A stretch of 64,000 bases of DNA, from contig NC_080082.1 in the NCBI RefSeq assembly GCF_949987535.1, positions 50,196,374 through 50,260,373 of the forward strand, in the 5' to 3' direction. Positions 1 to 11,610 of the stretch are shown piece after piece. The notes beneath the pieces were generated by a model. The model searched no databases and had not been told where the DNA came from. It was given only the letters and a program-made list of their open reading frames with translations. Positions within the stretch are counted from its first letter, which is position 1, and the number at the start of each line of letters is the position of its first letter. Position numbers and translations under genes: made by a program. Origin of the DNA: Balaenoptera acutorostrata. Lineage: Eukaryota; Chordata; Mammalia; Artiodactyla; Balaenopteridae.

Positions 1-445
1 AATAAAAGAAATATTTTTCAAAAGTTACAGTTAATTAAAAAAAAAGGAATAAATGAAAGAACAAATGAGTGAATGAATGAACCAAAACCCATTGGTCTAA
101 TGCTTCCAGCTAGTTAGCACACACTAGCATAGCTGAGTTGATTGATAAAATATTGATTACTTTCTTCTAGTTGGTAAAGAGCTGCTGTCTCAATCTCTCC
201 TCTGAGAGCTCCCAGCCCCCAGGCCCCTCCCCTAGAGTCCCCAGGTGACCCATATTCCATTTATTCCAGCCATGCCCCAGGTCTGTAGCCACAATTATTC
301 TGATCATTCTAAGCCTGGAAAGTAGAGGTAGTTAAATATTTTGAACATGCCGCTTGCGGGTGCCTGCTACCTCCAAGTCCAGGGGGCTCTGCTTCCCCCA
401 CATTCCCCACCAGCCATTCAATCTCCCCCAGCCTGAGGTCCTTAC

Positions 446-1292
446 CCGCCCAGAGTCCATGGCTTCTGCCAGTCTTTCAGGGCTCAGCTCCAAGGAACCC
501 CCCGGCCTTCGGACCCGCGAGGTTAGCTCCTTCTGGAATGGGGTGGTAGGTGGGGTGTGAGGGGGCCCTGGCGGGCAGCCACCCCGTCCTCCCCCCCCAC
601 CCCGCCGGTCCCTTACACAGAGGCGAGTGTTCATCAGCGCCGTAATCTTCAGCTGCATGAGGATGTTTCCGGTCGGGCCAGGGGTCTCCAGGAGGCCTCG
701 TGACAGGTCCACGCATCGGAGCATAGCTCTGAGGTTCCCCTCGTACCAGGCCTCGCTGCCCAGCCAGCAGGCGTCAGGGTTTGGAGCCCACTCACCCCCT
801 TCTTGCAAGCCCCCCGGCCACCCTGGTCCCTGGCCCCCGACTCACCCAGTCTTGACAGCTGAGTCTGGCTCCTCCTCAGTGGGCACCGCCAGCAGGGGCC
901 GGAGGCCTAGGGTCTGGAGCTGTTGGACACAGCCCCTCACCTCCTCTGTGGTCTCACCAGCCACGAACTGCCCGTAGATGGATGCTCGCAGAAGCGCGCC
1001 CGAGAGCTGGGACCCCAGGAGTCGCTGAGACCAGGCTTGGAGCTGGGGTGACAGGGAGCAAGGGCTCAGAGCCTGGCCCTGCGGACCCCCTGGGCCAGTC
1101 CCCAGGGTCACTGCTCACCGCCAGGCCGTGGGTGACCAGAGGGGGCCAGGCACACAGCCGTAGCACCAGCAAAGCCCGGGTCAGTTCTCCAGTGCCCTTG
1201 AGGTGGAAGGCCCCACCATCAAAGCTCAGGGGCTTCCAGCCCCCAGGGGAGGGGCCAGCTTGGGAGCAGAGCGCACGGCAGGTCCAGAGCAT
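446..1292 (-). CDS. PRODH2: PRODH2, hydroxyproline dehydrogenase (5' part, four coding exons, truncated by window)
   Basis: PRODH2 is the mitochondrial FAD enzyme that oxidises trans-4-hydroxyproline, the first step of hydroxyproline breakdown towards glyoxylate. Coding exons on the minus strand are 1119-1292 (start ATG at 1292), 846-1042, 617-755 and 446-532. They total 597 bases, join in frame (58 codons, then 336 bases over two exons, then 29 codons) and have GT donors and AG acceptors. The product is the N-terminal 199 residues, about 40 percent of the protein, with family segments such as LSFDGGAFHLKGTGELTRAL and LRASIYGQFVAGET. The FAD-binding barrel lies in exons beyond the left edge; positions 1-445 are intron 4. 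The next gene, NPHS1, lies upstream on the same strand, as in human. No inactivating change is visible in this part; the state of the missing exons is unknown. Confidence 0.95.
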
Positions 1293-1580
1293 CAGGAATC
1301 CTTCGCCACTTCCACACCAGGTCAGGGGGCTTTGAGGGCAGCTGGTCCGCCTAGTGCCCCTTGCCCGGCCAGGGGCAGTGACTGATTAACCAGACCGTAA
1401 CCAGGGAAAGGCAAATCTTTAGGATCATAGGCTCCTTGGGGGGCAGTTAATTATTAACTTATGGGGACATAGTTCAGAATAATGGGGACAGAAAAGGAAA
1501 CCCCCCAAAACAGCCCTCAACGACCCTCAGAATAACAGCTCACAATTATAAGGTGCCCATCATACACCAGTGGGTGTTAA
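1293..1580. other. PRODH2 upstream flank
   Basis: This is the sequence just upstream of the PRODH2 start codon, so it should hold the 5' UTR and proximal promoter. I see no TATA box at a convincing place, no CpG island and no recognisable repeat. The transcription start cannot be placed from sequence alone. Confidence 0.4.
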
Positions 1581-2440
1581 GTGAGAATGTGGGCTCTGGG
1601 AGCAAGGCAGTGTGGCTTTGTGATCTTGGGAAAGTTATTAACCTCTCTTGTTGCAATTGTTTCATCTTAAAATGGGAGAGAGGGTAGTGCTACTGAATAA
1701 ATTTGAAAATGCACATAACCTTTTACCTATCTGTCCCATATTAAGTATATATCTTAGAGAACTTGAACATGGGCATCAGGAAACATGTACAGGAAGAAAT
1801 GTTCCCAGCAGCATTGTTTGTAATAGCCCCAAATGGGAACTACCCAAATTTCCATCAACTGGAGAATGGATAAATACATTGTGGTATAGTCATACAACAG
1901 AATACTACAGAGCAATGAAAAGAGCATAAACTACTGATACATTCAACCACATGGATAAATCTCACACACGTGGTGTGTGAAAGAAACCAGACACCAAACA
2001 GCCAAACAGGACATGTTGTCTTATTCTATTCAAAAAACTCAAAAGCAGGGATAATGAAATGGCAATATAGTATGGGGGATACATACATGGGTGGTCAAAC
2101 TATAAAGAAAAGGCAAGCAAGGAAATTATTATCACAAAAGTCAGAAAGGTGGTCACCTCAAGGGATTAGAGGAGTTGTAACTGGGTAGGGTCTCATGGGG
2201 GCTTCTATGTCCTTTTTTCCTTAACCTGATGATGATTCACAGTTGTTCACATTATAAGTATTTTTTAAAGCCATACATTTATATTTTACACTCCTGAATG
2301 TACATTTCGCAATAAAATAAAAATAAGAAATTAATCATAGTATCAGCCTCACGGAGTTGTTATGAGGATCCAGTGAGCTCGTGGACACACACAGCCTGGT
2401 ATACAGTATGTGCTCAATACATACTGGCTGTGATCATTAA
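1580..2440 (+). repeat. MIR SINE split by an old L1 3' end
   Basis: The two ends are MIR-like: 1580-1685 has the typical order 'gtgggctctgg', 'cttgggaaagtta', 'aacctctc', 'aaaatgggag', and 2336-2440 has the MIR tail 'gttgttatgagg' and 'gtgctcaatacat'. Between them, 1686-2335 reads as the 3' part of an old mammalian L1 in sense orientation ('ttccatcaactggagaatgg', then an AATAAAATAAAAATAAG end). The simplest reading is an L1 inserted into an older MIR. Confidence 0.7.
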
Positions 2441-2489
2441 GTTTTGTGTACGTACAACCCCATTGGTGTCTATGCCCCTGATGAGGTAT

Positions 2490-3035
2490 ATGACATTAAT
2501 CACCCCTGTGTTTAGGGATCCCCAAAACCACCTCAGGCTCACCGATTCGCTGGAGGGACTCAACTCAGAAAAGCTGTTTTACTCATGGTTATGATTTATT
2601 ACAGTGAGAGGATACAGATCAAAAATACCAAAGGGAAGAAGCTATGGGACATAGGAGACCTACGACCTGGAGACACCAAGACAAGACATAGGTCCTGGAG
2701 ACACCAAGGCAAGCTTCTCATTGTCCTTTCCCAGGGGAGCCTAGTGAATGGTGCTCAATTCTCCCAGCAACAAAACATGAAAACACACATGGAGTGCCAC
2801 AGCCAGGGATATTCACATGAGCCATGGTGTCCAGACTTTTTATTGGGGGTCAGTCACGTGGGCATGGCCTACCTCCCACATGACTGACCTTAGTCTCCAG
2901 CCCCTCCAGGGGTCAAGCTTATACTGCACAGTCCAAGGACCCCAGGTAAACAAAGATACTCCTAACAAGCAGGATATTCCAGGGGATTAGAGGTTACCTC
3001 CCAGGAGTTGGACAAAATTAATCCTTTAATGCACA
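2490..3035 (-). mobile_element. Old retroviral-type LTR fragment (tentative)
   Basis: The segment resembles, by recall, an ancient mammalian LTR in reverse orientation: 'gagggactcaactcag', 'tttattacagtgagaggata', 'tttttattgggggtcagtca'. No internal retroviral genes are next to it, so at most it is a solo or broken LTR. The family name is not certain. Positions 3040-3180 that follow look like part of a MIR. Confidence 0.45.
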
Positions 3036-3472
3036 ACCTCCAATTCACAGATAGTAAAAGTGGAGCCTCAGAGAGGTAAAGATGTCTGAAGTGACACAGC
3101 CAGTGGCCAAGTGTGGATTTAATGTCCTTATCCCCTAAACCCGAGGAATAAAATTTTAACCACCCTTTTTGCAGTCTTTTCCTCAGTACCTAATTCACAG
3201 AGTCAAGGGACAAGTCAGACTATAAATCCAGAAAATCCTGGGTTAAAAAGTCTTTAAACTTTTTTTTATTACATGCACAGTTCATATTTTAAAATTAAAA
3301 TAATACAAAAGGAAAAGGAGTGAAACAGTTTCTCCAACTCCTCAATTCATGCCTCTAAAGCAACAGGGTATCCTTGCAGAGGATAGTTTGTACATAGAAA
3401 CACACCTATATAGCTCCTTTTTGTTACATAAATGAGAAAATACTACTTTTCCCTTTGCACATTGATTTTTTT

Positions 3473-3790
3473 TAATTTTTTTAAACGTTTCTTTAATTAA
3501 TTAATTAATTTTATATTTTATTTTTGGCTGTGTTGGGTCTTCGTTTCTGTGCGAGGGCTTTCTCCAGTTGTGGAGAGCGGGGGCCACTCTTCATCGCGGT
3601 GCGCGGGCCTCTCACTGTCGCGGCCTCTCTTGTTGCGGAGCACAGGCTCCAGACGCGCAGGCTCAGTAGTTGTGGCTCACGGGCTTAGCCGCTCCGCGGC
3701 ATGTGGGATCCTCCCAGACCAGGGCTCGAACCCATGTCCCCTGCATTGGCAGGCGGACTCCCAACCACTGCGCCACCAGGGAAGCCCCCT
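3473..3790 (-). mobile_element. CHR-type tRNA-derived SINE with perfect target-site duplication
   Basis: Reverse-oriented SINE: its A/T-rich tail is at the left and its tRNA-like head ('cgccaccagggaagccc' on the plus strand) at the right. It is flanked by a perfect 16-base duplication (gcacattgattttttt) at 3457-3472 and 3791-3806, which marks insertion by L1 machinery. Its body has the form typical of toothed-whale copies ('cgcggcctctcttgttgcgg'). Confidence 0.9.
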
Positions 3791-3829
3791 GCACATTGAT
3801 TTTTTTACTTAATGTATTTTGAGGGATTG

Positions 3830-4495
3830 TTTCCATCTCAGCACATATAGCTGGATCTCAGATTTGAAAGATTTTATGTTATTTCTTTCTTTAATCTTTG
3901 ATAGATTTCACCAGCAAAGCCATCTGGGCCTGGAGATTTCTTTGTGGGAAGGATTTTAATAATAAGTTCAATTTCTTGAATAAATATATTTTCTATTTCA
4001 TCTTGAGTTACTCTCATATGTTATGTTTTTCAAGGAATTGGCATTTCATCTAAATTGTCAAGGCCTTGACACAAAGTTGTCATAATATTCTCTTTACATC
4101 CTTTTAATGGTGACAGAATTTGTAGTGATAATCTCTCTTCCAATCTTGATATTAGTAATTTCTGTTCTCTCTTTTTTTCGTGATCAATCTAACTGGGGAT
4201 TTTATCAATCTTGTTGATTTTTTCAAACTTTGGCTTTGTTCATTTTCTCTATAGTTTGCTGATCTGCCTCATTTTTAACATTTGCAGATTGTTGTGTTGA
4301 ATGGATTCCCATCACTGATAATTTCTTCACTTTCCCTGATATTTTATCCTGAAAATTTGCAAACAAAGTTTAAAGTTGTCTTATAGAATGTCCTACATAT
4401 TGTATTTGCCTGATTATGATGTCATTGTGATGTCATTTAATGTGTTCCTTTATCTTCTGTATTTCCTGTAAACCAGAGTTTGGGTCTAAAGTCAT
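3830..4495 (-). mobile_element. L1 ORF2 fragment, antisense
   Basis: The plus strand reads like the reverse complement of an L1 reverse-transcriptase region ('accagcaaagccatctgggc', 'tttctttgtgggaagg', 'ttgttgattttttcaaactt'). It carries many stops in every frame, so it is a dead fragment. Confidence 0.7.
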
Positions 4496-4499
4496 AAAT

Positions 4500-5035
4500 T
4501 TTTAAATTTATTTTTTTGAAGTATAGTTGATTTACAATGTTGTGTTAATTTCTGCCATACAGCAAAGTGATTCAGTTATACATATATATACATCATTCTT
4601 TTTCATATTCTTTTCCATTTTGGCTTACACAGGATATTGAATATACTTCCCTGTGCTATACAGTAGGACCTTGTTGTTTATCCATTCTATATATAATAGT
4701 TTGCATCTGCTAATCCCAAACTCCCAACCCATCCCTCTCCCACCCCTTGGCAACCACAAGTCTGTTTATGTCTGTGAGTCTGTTTCTGTTTCATAGGTAA
4801 GTTTTTTGTGTCATATTTTTGATTCCACATGTAAGTGATATCATATGGTATCTGTCTTTCTTTTTCTGACTTATTTCACTCGGTATGATAATCTCTAGGT
4901 CCATCCACGTTGCTGCAAATGGCATGATTTCATTCTCTTTTATGACTGAGTAGTATTCCATTGTATATATGTACCACGTTTTCTTTATCCATTCATCTGT
5001 TGATGGACATTTAAGTTGTTTCCATGTGGATAAGA
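4500..5035 (-). mobile_element. Cetartiodactyl L1 3' end, antisense
   Basis: Begins with a T-rich stretch and 'gaagtatagttgatttacaa', the reverse complement of the 3' UTR of artiodactyl/cetacean L1, and continues through 'tgctatacagtaggaccttg' to 'tatccattcatctgttgatg'. A second copy of the same region lies in the opposite orientation at 59050-59320. Confidence 0.8.
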
Positions 5036-5491
5036 TCAACTTCTTGAGTCAGTGCTGATCTGGCAAGAAGTAGAGGAGGCCACAAGAATCACTCCCTCAA
5101 AAAAGTCATGATCTGACAGGGGACAGAGTAGGGGGCAGCTGGGAGAGGTAGAGTTGCTCTAACAGTGGTTACTGACAGCAGCGCTGCTTACCAAGGTGCA
5201 GTGGTGTTGCACTCATCGCTCCAGTAGAGGTGGTGCCAAGATCTTCCCCTCTCTCATGAGAGGTTCTCATGACAAAATTAGTTATCCAGGCGTGTTTGAC
5301 GTTTTCCAAGGATGTTTATGCTGGAGGGTAGGCAGGCAGGCCCTGATTGCTCTTTAATTAAGTTACAAGGAGATATATAGCAGTGGGAAAACTCAGTTCT
5401 GGGTGGGAAAGTCACCTTAGTGGGATTTGGAGAAGATATTTTTTATTTCTCAGCTGGCAGATCTTACTTTTTTTCCCCCCTTGCTTGTTCT
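5036..5491. other. Intergenic, no recognised feature
   Basis: Single-copy-looking sequence between an L1 fragment and a SINE. No open reading frame with family resemblance and no clear repeat was seen. Confidence 0.4.
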
Positions 5492-5507
5492 TAAGGAGAT
5501 AGAACCA

Positions 5508-5675
5508 GGACTTCCCTGGTGGGACAGTGGTTAAGACTCCACACTCCCAATGCGGGGGTCCCGGGTTTGATCCCTGCTCAGGGAACTAGATCCCACATGC
5601 ATGCTGCAACTGAGAGTTCACACGTCACAGCTAAGGAGCCCGCGTGCCACAACTAAGGAGCCAGTGAACCACAAC
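5508..5675 (+). mobile_element. CHR-type SINE, short form, with target-site duplication
   Basis: Starts with the SINE head 'ggacttccctggtgg' and keeps a B-box-like 'gggtttgatccctg'. It is flanked by the 16-base direct repeat taaggagatagaacca at 5492-5507 and 5676-5691. It lacks the longer 3' body of other copies in the window. Confidence 0.85.
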
Positions 5676-5691
5676 TAAGGAGATAGAACCA

Positions 5692-6240
5692 AGCAGCAGC
5701 AGGTGAACTGCTTGCATTTAGGGATCTCAAAGGTTAATGGTGATAGAGGGAGATTATTGAAGGGAGAACGAATTTGCTCCTTTCTCAAATTAGGCATAGG
5801 TGAGCCACACTTACACTGAACTAGTGATGTGTGTGGTTGTCTTCTATTTCCTGTAGTAGGAGGAAACTAGCCTGCTCCCTGACCGCTGACAATGTGTTAA
5901 CCAATCGAAGAATTTAGTTCTACTCCCAGGGTAGAGATGTGGGGGGTGAACTGGGGTGTGGTGATGAGATTATTATCAGTCTGATGTAGATATTTACAAA
6001 TGTGAAAAGTACAGACTGTCCCAGGATGGGGCCATCCAAGACTAGGAGTGAGTTCTTTAGGGTTATCGAGCAAGAGGGATGAGAAATGGGAAATCTCATC
6101 AGTAGTTAACCTTGAGGTCTGTCCTAAAAGAGAAGATAAATCACTCTAAAATAATGATGTTCCAGCCTGGTAATATATAAAAAAAAAAAAAAATCACCAA
6201 GCACTCAAGAAAGTAAGCCACCGTGAGTGAGGGTTAGCAG
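5692..6240. other. Intergenic, no recognised feature
   Basis: Nothing recognisable except a short A run near 6178-6193. Confidence 0.4.
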
Positions 6241-6241
6241 A

Positions 6242-6650
6242 AGCAACTGCTCCAGTTATCAACTGCTGCAAAATAAACTACCCCTAATATTGGTAGCTTT
6301 AAAAAATAGCGATAATTTGTTCTGCTTACAATTTCTCAATTTGGGCAGGGCTCAGTTCAGTTGTTTGTTTCTGTTCCATGTAGTATGAGCAGGGTTGGCT
6401 CAACTTGGGGCTGGAGGATGCACTTTCAAGATACTGTACTCACATGCCTGACAACTTGGTGCTGGCTGTTGGCTGGAGATTCCGTCAGATCTGTGGGCTG
6501 GGGGCCTCAGTTCCTCTCCATAGGATGCTTGGATTTCTTTGCAGCATGGTGGTGGAGTTCTTAGAGTGAGCATCCTAAAGGAATCAGGGAGGAGCTGTAC
6601 TGTCTTTTATGACCTAGCTTTGGAAATCACAATGTCACTTCTGCCATAGT
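6242..6650 (+). mobile_element. MLT1-type (ERVL-MaLR) LTR, decayed
   Basis: The sequence follows the MLT1 LTR order: 'atcaactgctgcaaaataaa', 'ggttggctcaacttggggct', 'ttggtgctggctgttggctg', 'cctcagttcctctccatagg', 'cacttctgccatag'. It has no intact end repeats and no internal genes. Confidence 0.7.
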
Positions 6651-6654
6651 CATA

Positions 6655-7290
6655 AACTTGCCCTGTGTCAAGGCATATTGTAAAGAGCAAATCTTGTTTT
6701 GGCCATCTTTGGAAAAATACAATATAACACAACAACAAACAAAAGATTCAGACCTGCAAGAATTTCAGATATTGGAATTGTCAAAATCAGACTACAAACT
6801 AGCCCTTTGTAAAATGTTTAAAGAAATAAAATATACAGTCACAAATGTAAGCAAGCAACAAGAGAGTATCAGGAATGAAAAAAGTGGATTTGAAAAATAA
6901 AAGATGAAACTTTTAGAGATTAAAAATATAATAAATGTAATTCCCACAATAAAAATTAAAACAGTGGATTAGACATAGCTGAAGACAGAACTTTTGAACT
7001 GAAAGATTTATCAGAGGAAATTACACAACACAAAGAGACAAAGAGATGGATATGTGAAGGAGAGATTAAGATACATCAAATATCTGATAAAAGACCAAAA
7101 AGCAGAAAATAGAATGGAGGAACAGCAATCTTTGAAGAAATGATGGCTGAGAATTTTCCAGAACTGATGAAAAACATGAATCCACAGTTCCAAGAAGCAA
7201 GTATATCCTAAACAAGATAAATAAAAATAAATTCATGCCTAAATACATCAAAACGAAATTGCAAACCATTGAAGACAACCAGATCTACTA
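6655..7290 (+). mobile_element. Old L1 fragment, 5'/ORF1 region
   Basis: Adenine-rich sense-strand sequence with phrases typical of the ORF1 area of old mammalian L1 ('aagacagaacttttgaactg', 'gatggctgagaattttccag', 'aacgaaattgcaaaccattg'). An 80-codon frame at 6658-6900 belongs to this relic and is not a gene. Confidence 0.65.
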
Positions 7291-8030
7291 TTTATCTCTG
7301 CATCCTCCAGAGTATAGCATGGACTAGGTGCCCCACAAATTCTTATTGAATAAAATGGGTGGGCATACCAGCTCGAGATCACAGACGATTTAAAGGCAAG
7401 GAGGTAGAAACAACTATAGAGGAGAAAAGCATTTCTTCTTAACTACCTGCAACACAGAACTAGGATTGGTAGAAAGTGACGTTGAAAATGACAGTGCGGT
7501 GGGGGGCAGAGGCTAGGTGGGGAAACTTGAGCTCCTGGCAGAACAGGCAGAACACAACAGGCTGCTCAACAGTAGCTAGGGAAGGTTCTTAACTGAAGTT
7601 CCCAGACGGTCCTTCTGTGGGTGACCACCCACTTCCTGCTGAGAGTGAACGGGGCTTTAATATTAGCTCAGAGAACAGCTGCTGGGGTCAGAGTCCTCTC
7701 ATTGGTTCTGACTGGGTCACCTGATGATCCGTAAGGCAATCACTGGGCTTAGAAAATAAGACACTCTGGTTGGTCAGTTCCGAGGGCTATCCCTATTCGT
7801 GGAGCCCCAGGTAGAGTGGGCTACATACAAAGCACAAAGCATATCTGAAGCAGGAGACTAGGCACCGATGCTTCCCAAGAGAAGACTGCAGGTCACCAGG
7901 AAAAGGGTGAATGAACTCTGGATGACAGAAAAACTGAGCTCATGAGTAATTCTGATGGTTCCGGAAGAGAATACATAAGAAGAACTTAGAAAAGGGATTG
8001 GCATGTGGAAACAGCTCATAACTGCTGTCT
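7291..8030. other. Intergenic, no recognised feature
   Basis: No gene and no named repeat recognised. Confidence 0.4.
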
Positions 8031-8034
8031 GTCC

Positions 8035-8240
8035 GTTGTTGTCATTTCAACTATTCAGTGGCTTCGTATCACCCATAGGATAAAGTACAAACGCCATAAG
8101 ATGACCTTCGTGATATATCTTTGCCCATCTCGCCAGCCTCAATTCCTACCTCTCCCTGCCTTGACAGTTATTCTCCAGCGACAATTTTAAGAAAATCCCT
8201 CCGCACACTGTGTTCCTGCGGTCCCCTATGTCTTGATGCC
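8035..8240 (+). mobile_element. LINE2 3'-end-like fragment
   Basis: Resembles the L2 3' end consensus: 'cagtggcttcgtatcaccca', 'aggataaagtacaaacgcc', 'cctacctctccctgccttg'. Old and short. The next stretch to about 8780 shows nothing I can name. Confidence 0.6.
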
Positions 8241-8779
8241 CTGCACAGCTACTTAGCCTTTAATATTGGGACTCAGTGACCACTTAACATGCAGAAGACA
8301 CTCCCACCACCACCACCAAGTTATTATCTCCAGCACAGACTCGTCCCCTGAGCTCCCAATACACAACCAATCTTCTGGTAGATTGGTTCTTCTCAAACGA
8401 GGCGGTACCGCCCCCTGGTGGGAGTTTTGGGAATTTACGCAAACGTTTTTGGTTACCGCGTAGACGGAGGGCGCTACAGACATTTAAGAGGCCAGCGTCA
8501 AGGCATGCTGCTGGATACTGCGTCCGCGTCCTGCACAACTTGAAAACATCGTTAAAGGCATTCATATGGGTAAAAAGATAAGTTTATAATTATCTGAGAT
8601 TAATATAAATACGCATGCATGAAAAATTTTGGTATGGTTTAAAATATACGAACTTCTTTTCTGAAATGAAACTATACAGTAAATAGAGTGACAATTATAA
8701 TTTATTTGTTCGGAACCGTACCAAGCATTGTTAACCATATCAGAAAATTATAATTCCAACCATAATGCCATCTATGAGA

Positions 8780-9110
8780 TATAATGTAAAAAATTAATGA
8801 TATATAACACACATAAAGAAATGTGCCCATATCACAAGTATTCAGTGTGATAAATTTTCAGAAAATGACAACACCTGTGTAACTAGCACCCAGGTCAAGA
8901 AGCAACACTATCAGTCTCGTAAAAACCCTCCTTGTGTCCCTTTCCAATCACTGTCTCCCTCTCCCCCAAAGGTAACCACTCTTGCCACAAATCAGTTTTG
9001 ACTGTTTTTAACTTTAAAGAGATGAAATCATACAGTATGTTCTCTTTTGGGTCTGTTTTAATTCAACACTGTGTTTGTGAGATTCATCCATGTTGTTGCT
9101 CTAGATAGTC
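8780..9110 (-). mobile_element. Old L1 3'-end fragment, antisense
   Basis: Reads as the reverse complement of an old L1 3' UTR: 'gtaactagcacccaggtcaa', 'ggtaaccactcttgccac', 'tgtttgtgagattcatccat'. Confidence 0.6.
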
Positions 9111-9345
9111 TTCATTTCCCCTATGATCTCCTTTCTTAACCCAACTTGAGCCAATCTGATTTGATCTGTCTGAAATTTGGAATAAAGGCACTGCATTTCA
9201 GAGTCAGGCAAGGGTGTGGTGCCCTAGAACTGGGGCAGTCAATTCCTGGACAAGCAATAATTATGGACAAAGAAGGAAGCTAGGTATCTACAAGGAGAGA
9301 ATGGAGGAAATCTGCTGAGGGATGTAGACAAAAGATGATGTGACC

Positions 9346-9648
9346 GGACTTCCCTGGTGGCGCAGTGGTTAAGAATCTGCCTGCCAATGCAGGGGACACG
9401 GATTCGAGCCCTGGTCTGGGAAGATCCCACATGCCGCGGAGCGACTAAGCCTGTGAGCCACAACTACTGAGCCTGCGCGTCTGGAGCCTGTGCTCCACAA
9501 CAAGAGAGGCCGCGACGGTGAGAGGCCCACGCACCGCGATGAAGAGTGGCCCCCACTCTCCGCAACTGGAGGAAGCCCCCGCACAGAAACGAAGACCCAA
9601 CACAGCCAAAAATAAATATAAATAAATAAATAAATTTATTTTTTTAAA
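9346..9648 (+). mobile_element. CHR-type SINE, long form, with perfect target-site duplication
   Basis: Full-length-looking copy from 'ggacttccctggtggcgcag' to an AAATAAATA-rich tail. The 16-base duplication aaaagatgatgtgacc flanks it at 9330-9345 and 9649-9664. The body ('ctggagcctgtgctccacaa', 'gatgaagagtggccccc') is the dolphin-type form. Confidence 0.92.
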
Positions 9649-9768
9649 AAAAGATGATGTGACCAATGAAAGATAAAAAGAACTGGATAGATTTGCACAA
9701 CCCATGAGACCCAGTTGTACTTCTGATTCTTTTCTTCTATGATATTGTCATGCACCTTTACAGTGCAC

Positions 9769-10140
9769 TTTTTAAAATCAACTTTTATTTTGATGTGATA
9801 TCAGGCCTACAGAAAAGTTCTAAGAAGGATACAAAGCATTTCAATACAGTTCACCCTCATTCCCCAAATGTCAACATTTTACCTTCGTTTTATCCTTTTC
9901 TATCTCTCTGTATAAACACACATTATTTTTCTCAGTTGTTTGAGAGTAAATTGAAGACACAATAACCTTTTACCCTAAACGATTAAGTGCACATTTCCTA
10001 AGAACTAGGCATTCTCTTACCCAACCATAGTGTAATAGAATTAACATTGACACAATATTGTTATCTAATCTACAGTTCTTACTCAGTTTTGTCAATTGTC
10101 CCCATAATACCCTTTATAGAAAATACGTGTTGCCCTCAGT
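9769..10140 (-). mobile_element. Old L1 3'-end-like fragment, antisense
   Basis: Has phrases of old L1 3' ends in reverse ('cctacagaaaagttctaaga', 'attccccaaatgtcaacatt', 'ctcagttttgtcaattgtcc'). From here to 11218 there is intergenic sequence in which I recognise nothing else. Confidence 0.5.
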
Positions 10141-11218
10141 TGCCATGTCTCTTTAGTCTCCTTTAAGCTGGAACAATTCAGTCTTCTTTTGTGTTGTATG
10201 ACCCTGACATATATGAAGATTACAGGACAGCTATTTTGTAGAATATCCTTCAATTTCAATATGTCTCCCTCATGGTTAGATTCAGGTTATGCACTTTAGT
10301 CAGGAATATCATTGACATACAGTTGTATCCTCAATATTTCATATCAGCAGGCCCATGATGTCAATTTCTTACGTGCCTGGTAATGTTAACTTTGATCATT
10401 TGGTAAAGTGGCATCTGTCAGATTTCCTCCGTTGTGAAATTACTATTTTTCCCTTAGTAAGTAATAAAGTAAATGCCTTTTAGCTCTACTAATTTGAGTG
10501 AGTTTCTTCCCCTTGTAAACTGTTCATTTCTGTATCAGTTTACTAAGGACCCCATTCAAACTGGCTTAAGGGCGAGGGTAATTTATGGTTGCAACTAACT
10601 AACTGAAGACACCATTCAGATTTACCTAAGGGAAAAGGGGAATGTATAGTCCAGGAGTGGCTCTGACTTTGGGTATAGCTGGATCCAGGGGCTTAGCATA
10701 ATTAGGAACTTGTCTTATTCAATGATATCTATATAAATTAAGAGGGACTCGATTCTGGGCAGACAGAAGCAATAGATATGTTACATTGATTCAAACAGTA
10801 GCAAAGAGGAAGTAAAAAGTGCGTGAAGAGACCCAACCACAGCCTGGGGGTTCCTTTGGTGAGCCTTACCCAAGTGGTTTATGTGGTTCTGAGCAACCCA
10901 GGACCTGGATTATCCACATATTTTGTTCCCTGGCCATAATGATTGGTTCAGGGATGGACGTAAGACCCAAGCTGGGCTGACGAAAGACAGCCCCAAGACC
11001 TTCCAGAGCTATTGACAAAAGATGTACTCTGGCTCCTGAGCTTGTGGAATGCCAGCCTAGAACTGCAAGTGGTCACCTTTGTCTCCCAAATGAAGGGTCT
11101 ACCTGAGAATGAAGTCAACACAGAGAACAGCAAAGCCAAGAGATACAGATAGGCCCCTCGTAGCTTTGTTTCAACAAATTCACATTTTCTCCTTAGCCAA
11201 AGTGGAAACAGAACGTTG

Positions 11219-11474
11219 TAGGTTTCTCCTCCTCCGTCTCCTTCTCCTTCTCCCCTTCCTTCTTCTTCTTCCTCCTCCTCCTTTCTTCTTCTTCTTCTTC
11301 TTCTTCTTCTTCTTCTTCTTCTTCTTCTTCTTCTTCTTCTTCTTCTTCTTCTTCTTCTTCTTCTTCTTCTTCTTCTTCTTCTTCTTCTTCTTCTTCTTCT
11401 TCTTCTTCTTCTTCTTCTTCCTCTTCCCCCTCCTCCTCCTCCTCCTCCTCTTCTTCTTCTTCTTCTTCTCTCTC
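11219..11474. repeat. (TTC)n / (GAA)n microsatellite, about 250 bases
   Basis: An almost unbroken run of TTC triplets covers roughly 11283-11421 (about 46 units), flanked by interrupted CTT/CTC and TCC triplets. The whole block is pure pyrimidine on the plus strand. It creates long poly-Phe, poly-Arg and poly-Glu frames that are not genes. Confidence 0.97.
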
Positions 11475-11610
11475 TTTTTTTGGGGTGGGTGGGTGGGTGT
11501 GGGCCACGCGGCTTGGCTTGTGGGATCTTAGTTCTCTGACCAGGGATTGAACCTGCGCCCTCAGCAGTGAAAGCGTGGAGTCCTAACCACTGGGCCGCCA
11601 GGGAATACCC
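11475..11610 (-). mobile_element. CHR-type SINE, short form, antisense
   Basis: Ends in 'ggccgccagggaataccc', the reverse complement of a CHR head, with 'ctctgaccagggattgaacc' as the reversed B-box region. Its tail abuts the TTC microsatellite, which may have grown from the tail. Confidence 0.8.

Noticed and set aside
9346..9420. tRNA-like A and B boxes in SINE heads (also in the other CHR copies)
   Set aside because: They are promoter remnants of tRNA-derived SINEs; no tRNA fold or anticodon arm is complete, so no tRNA gene is called.
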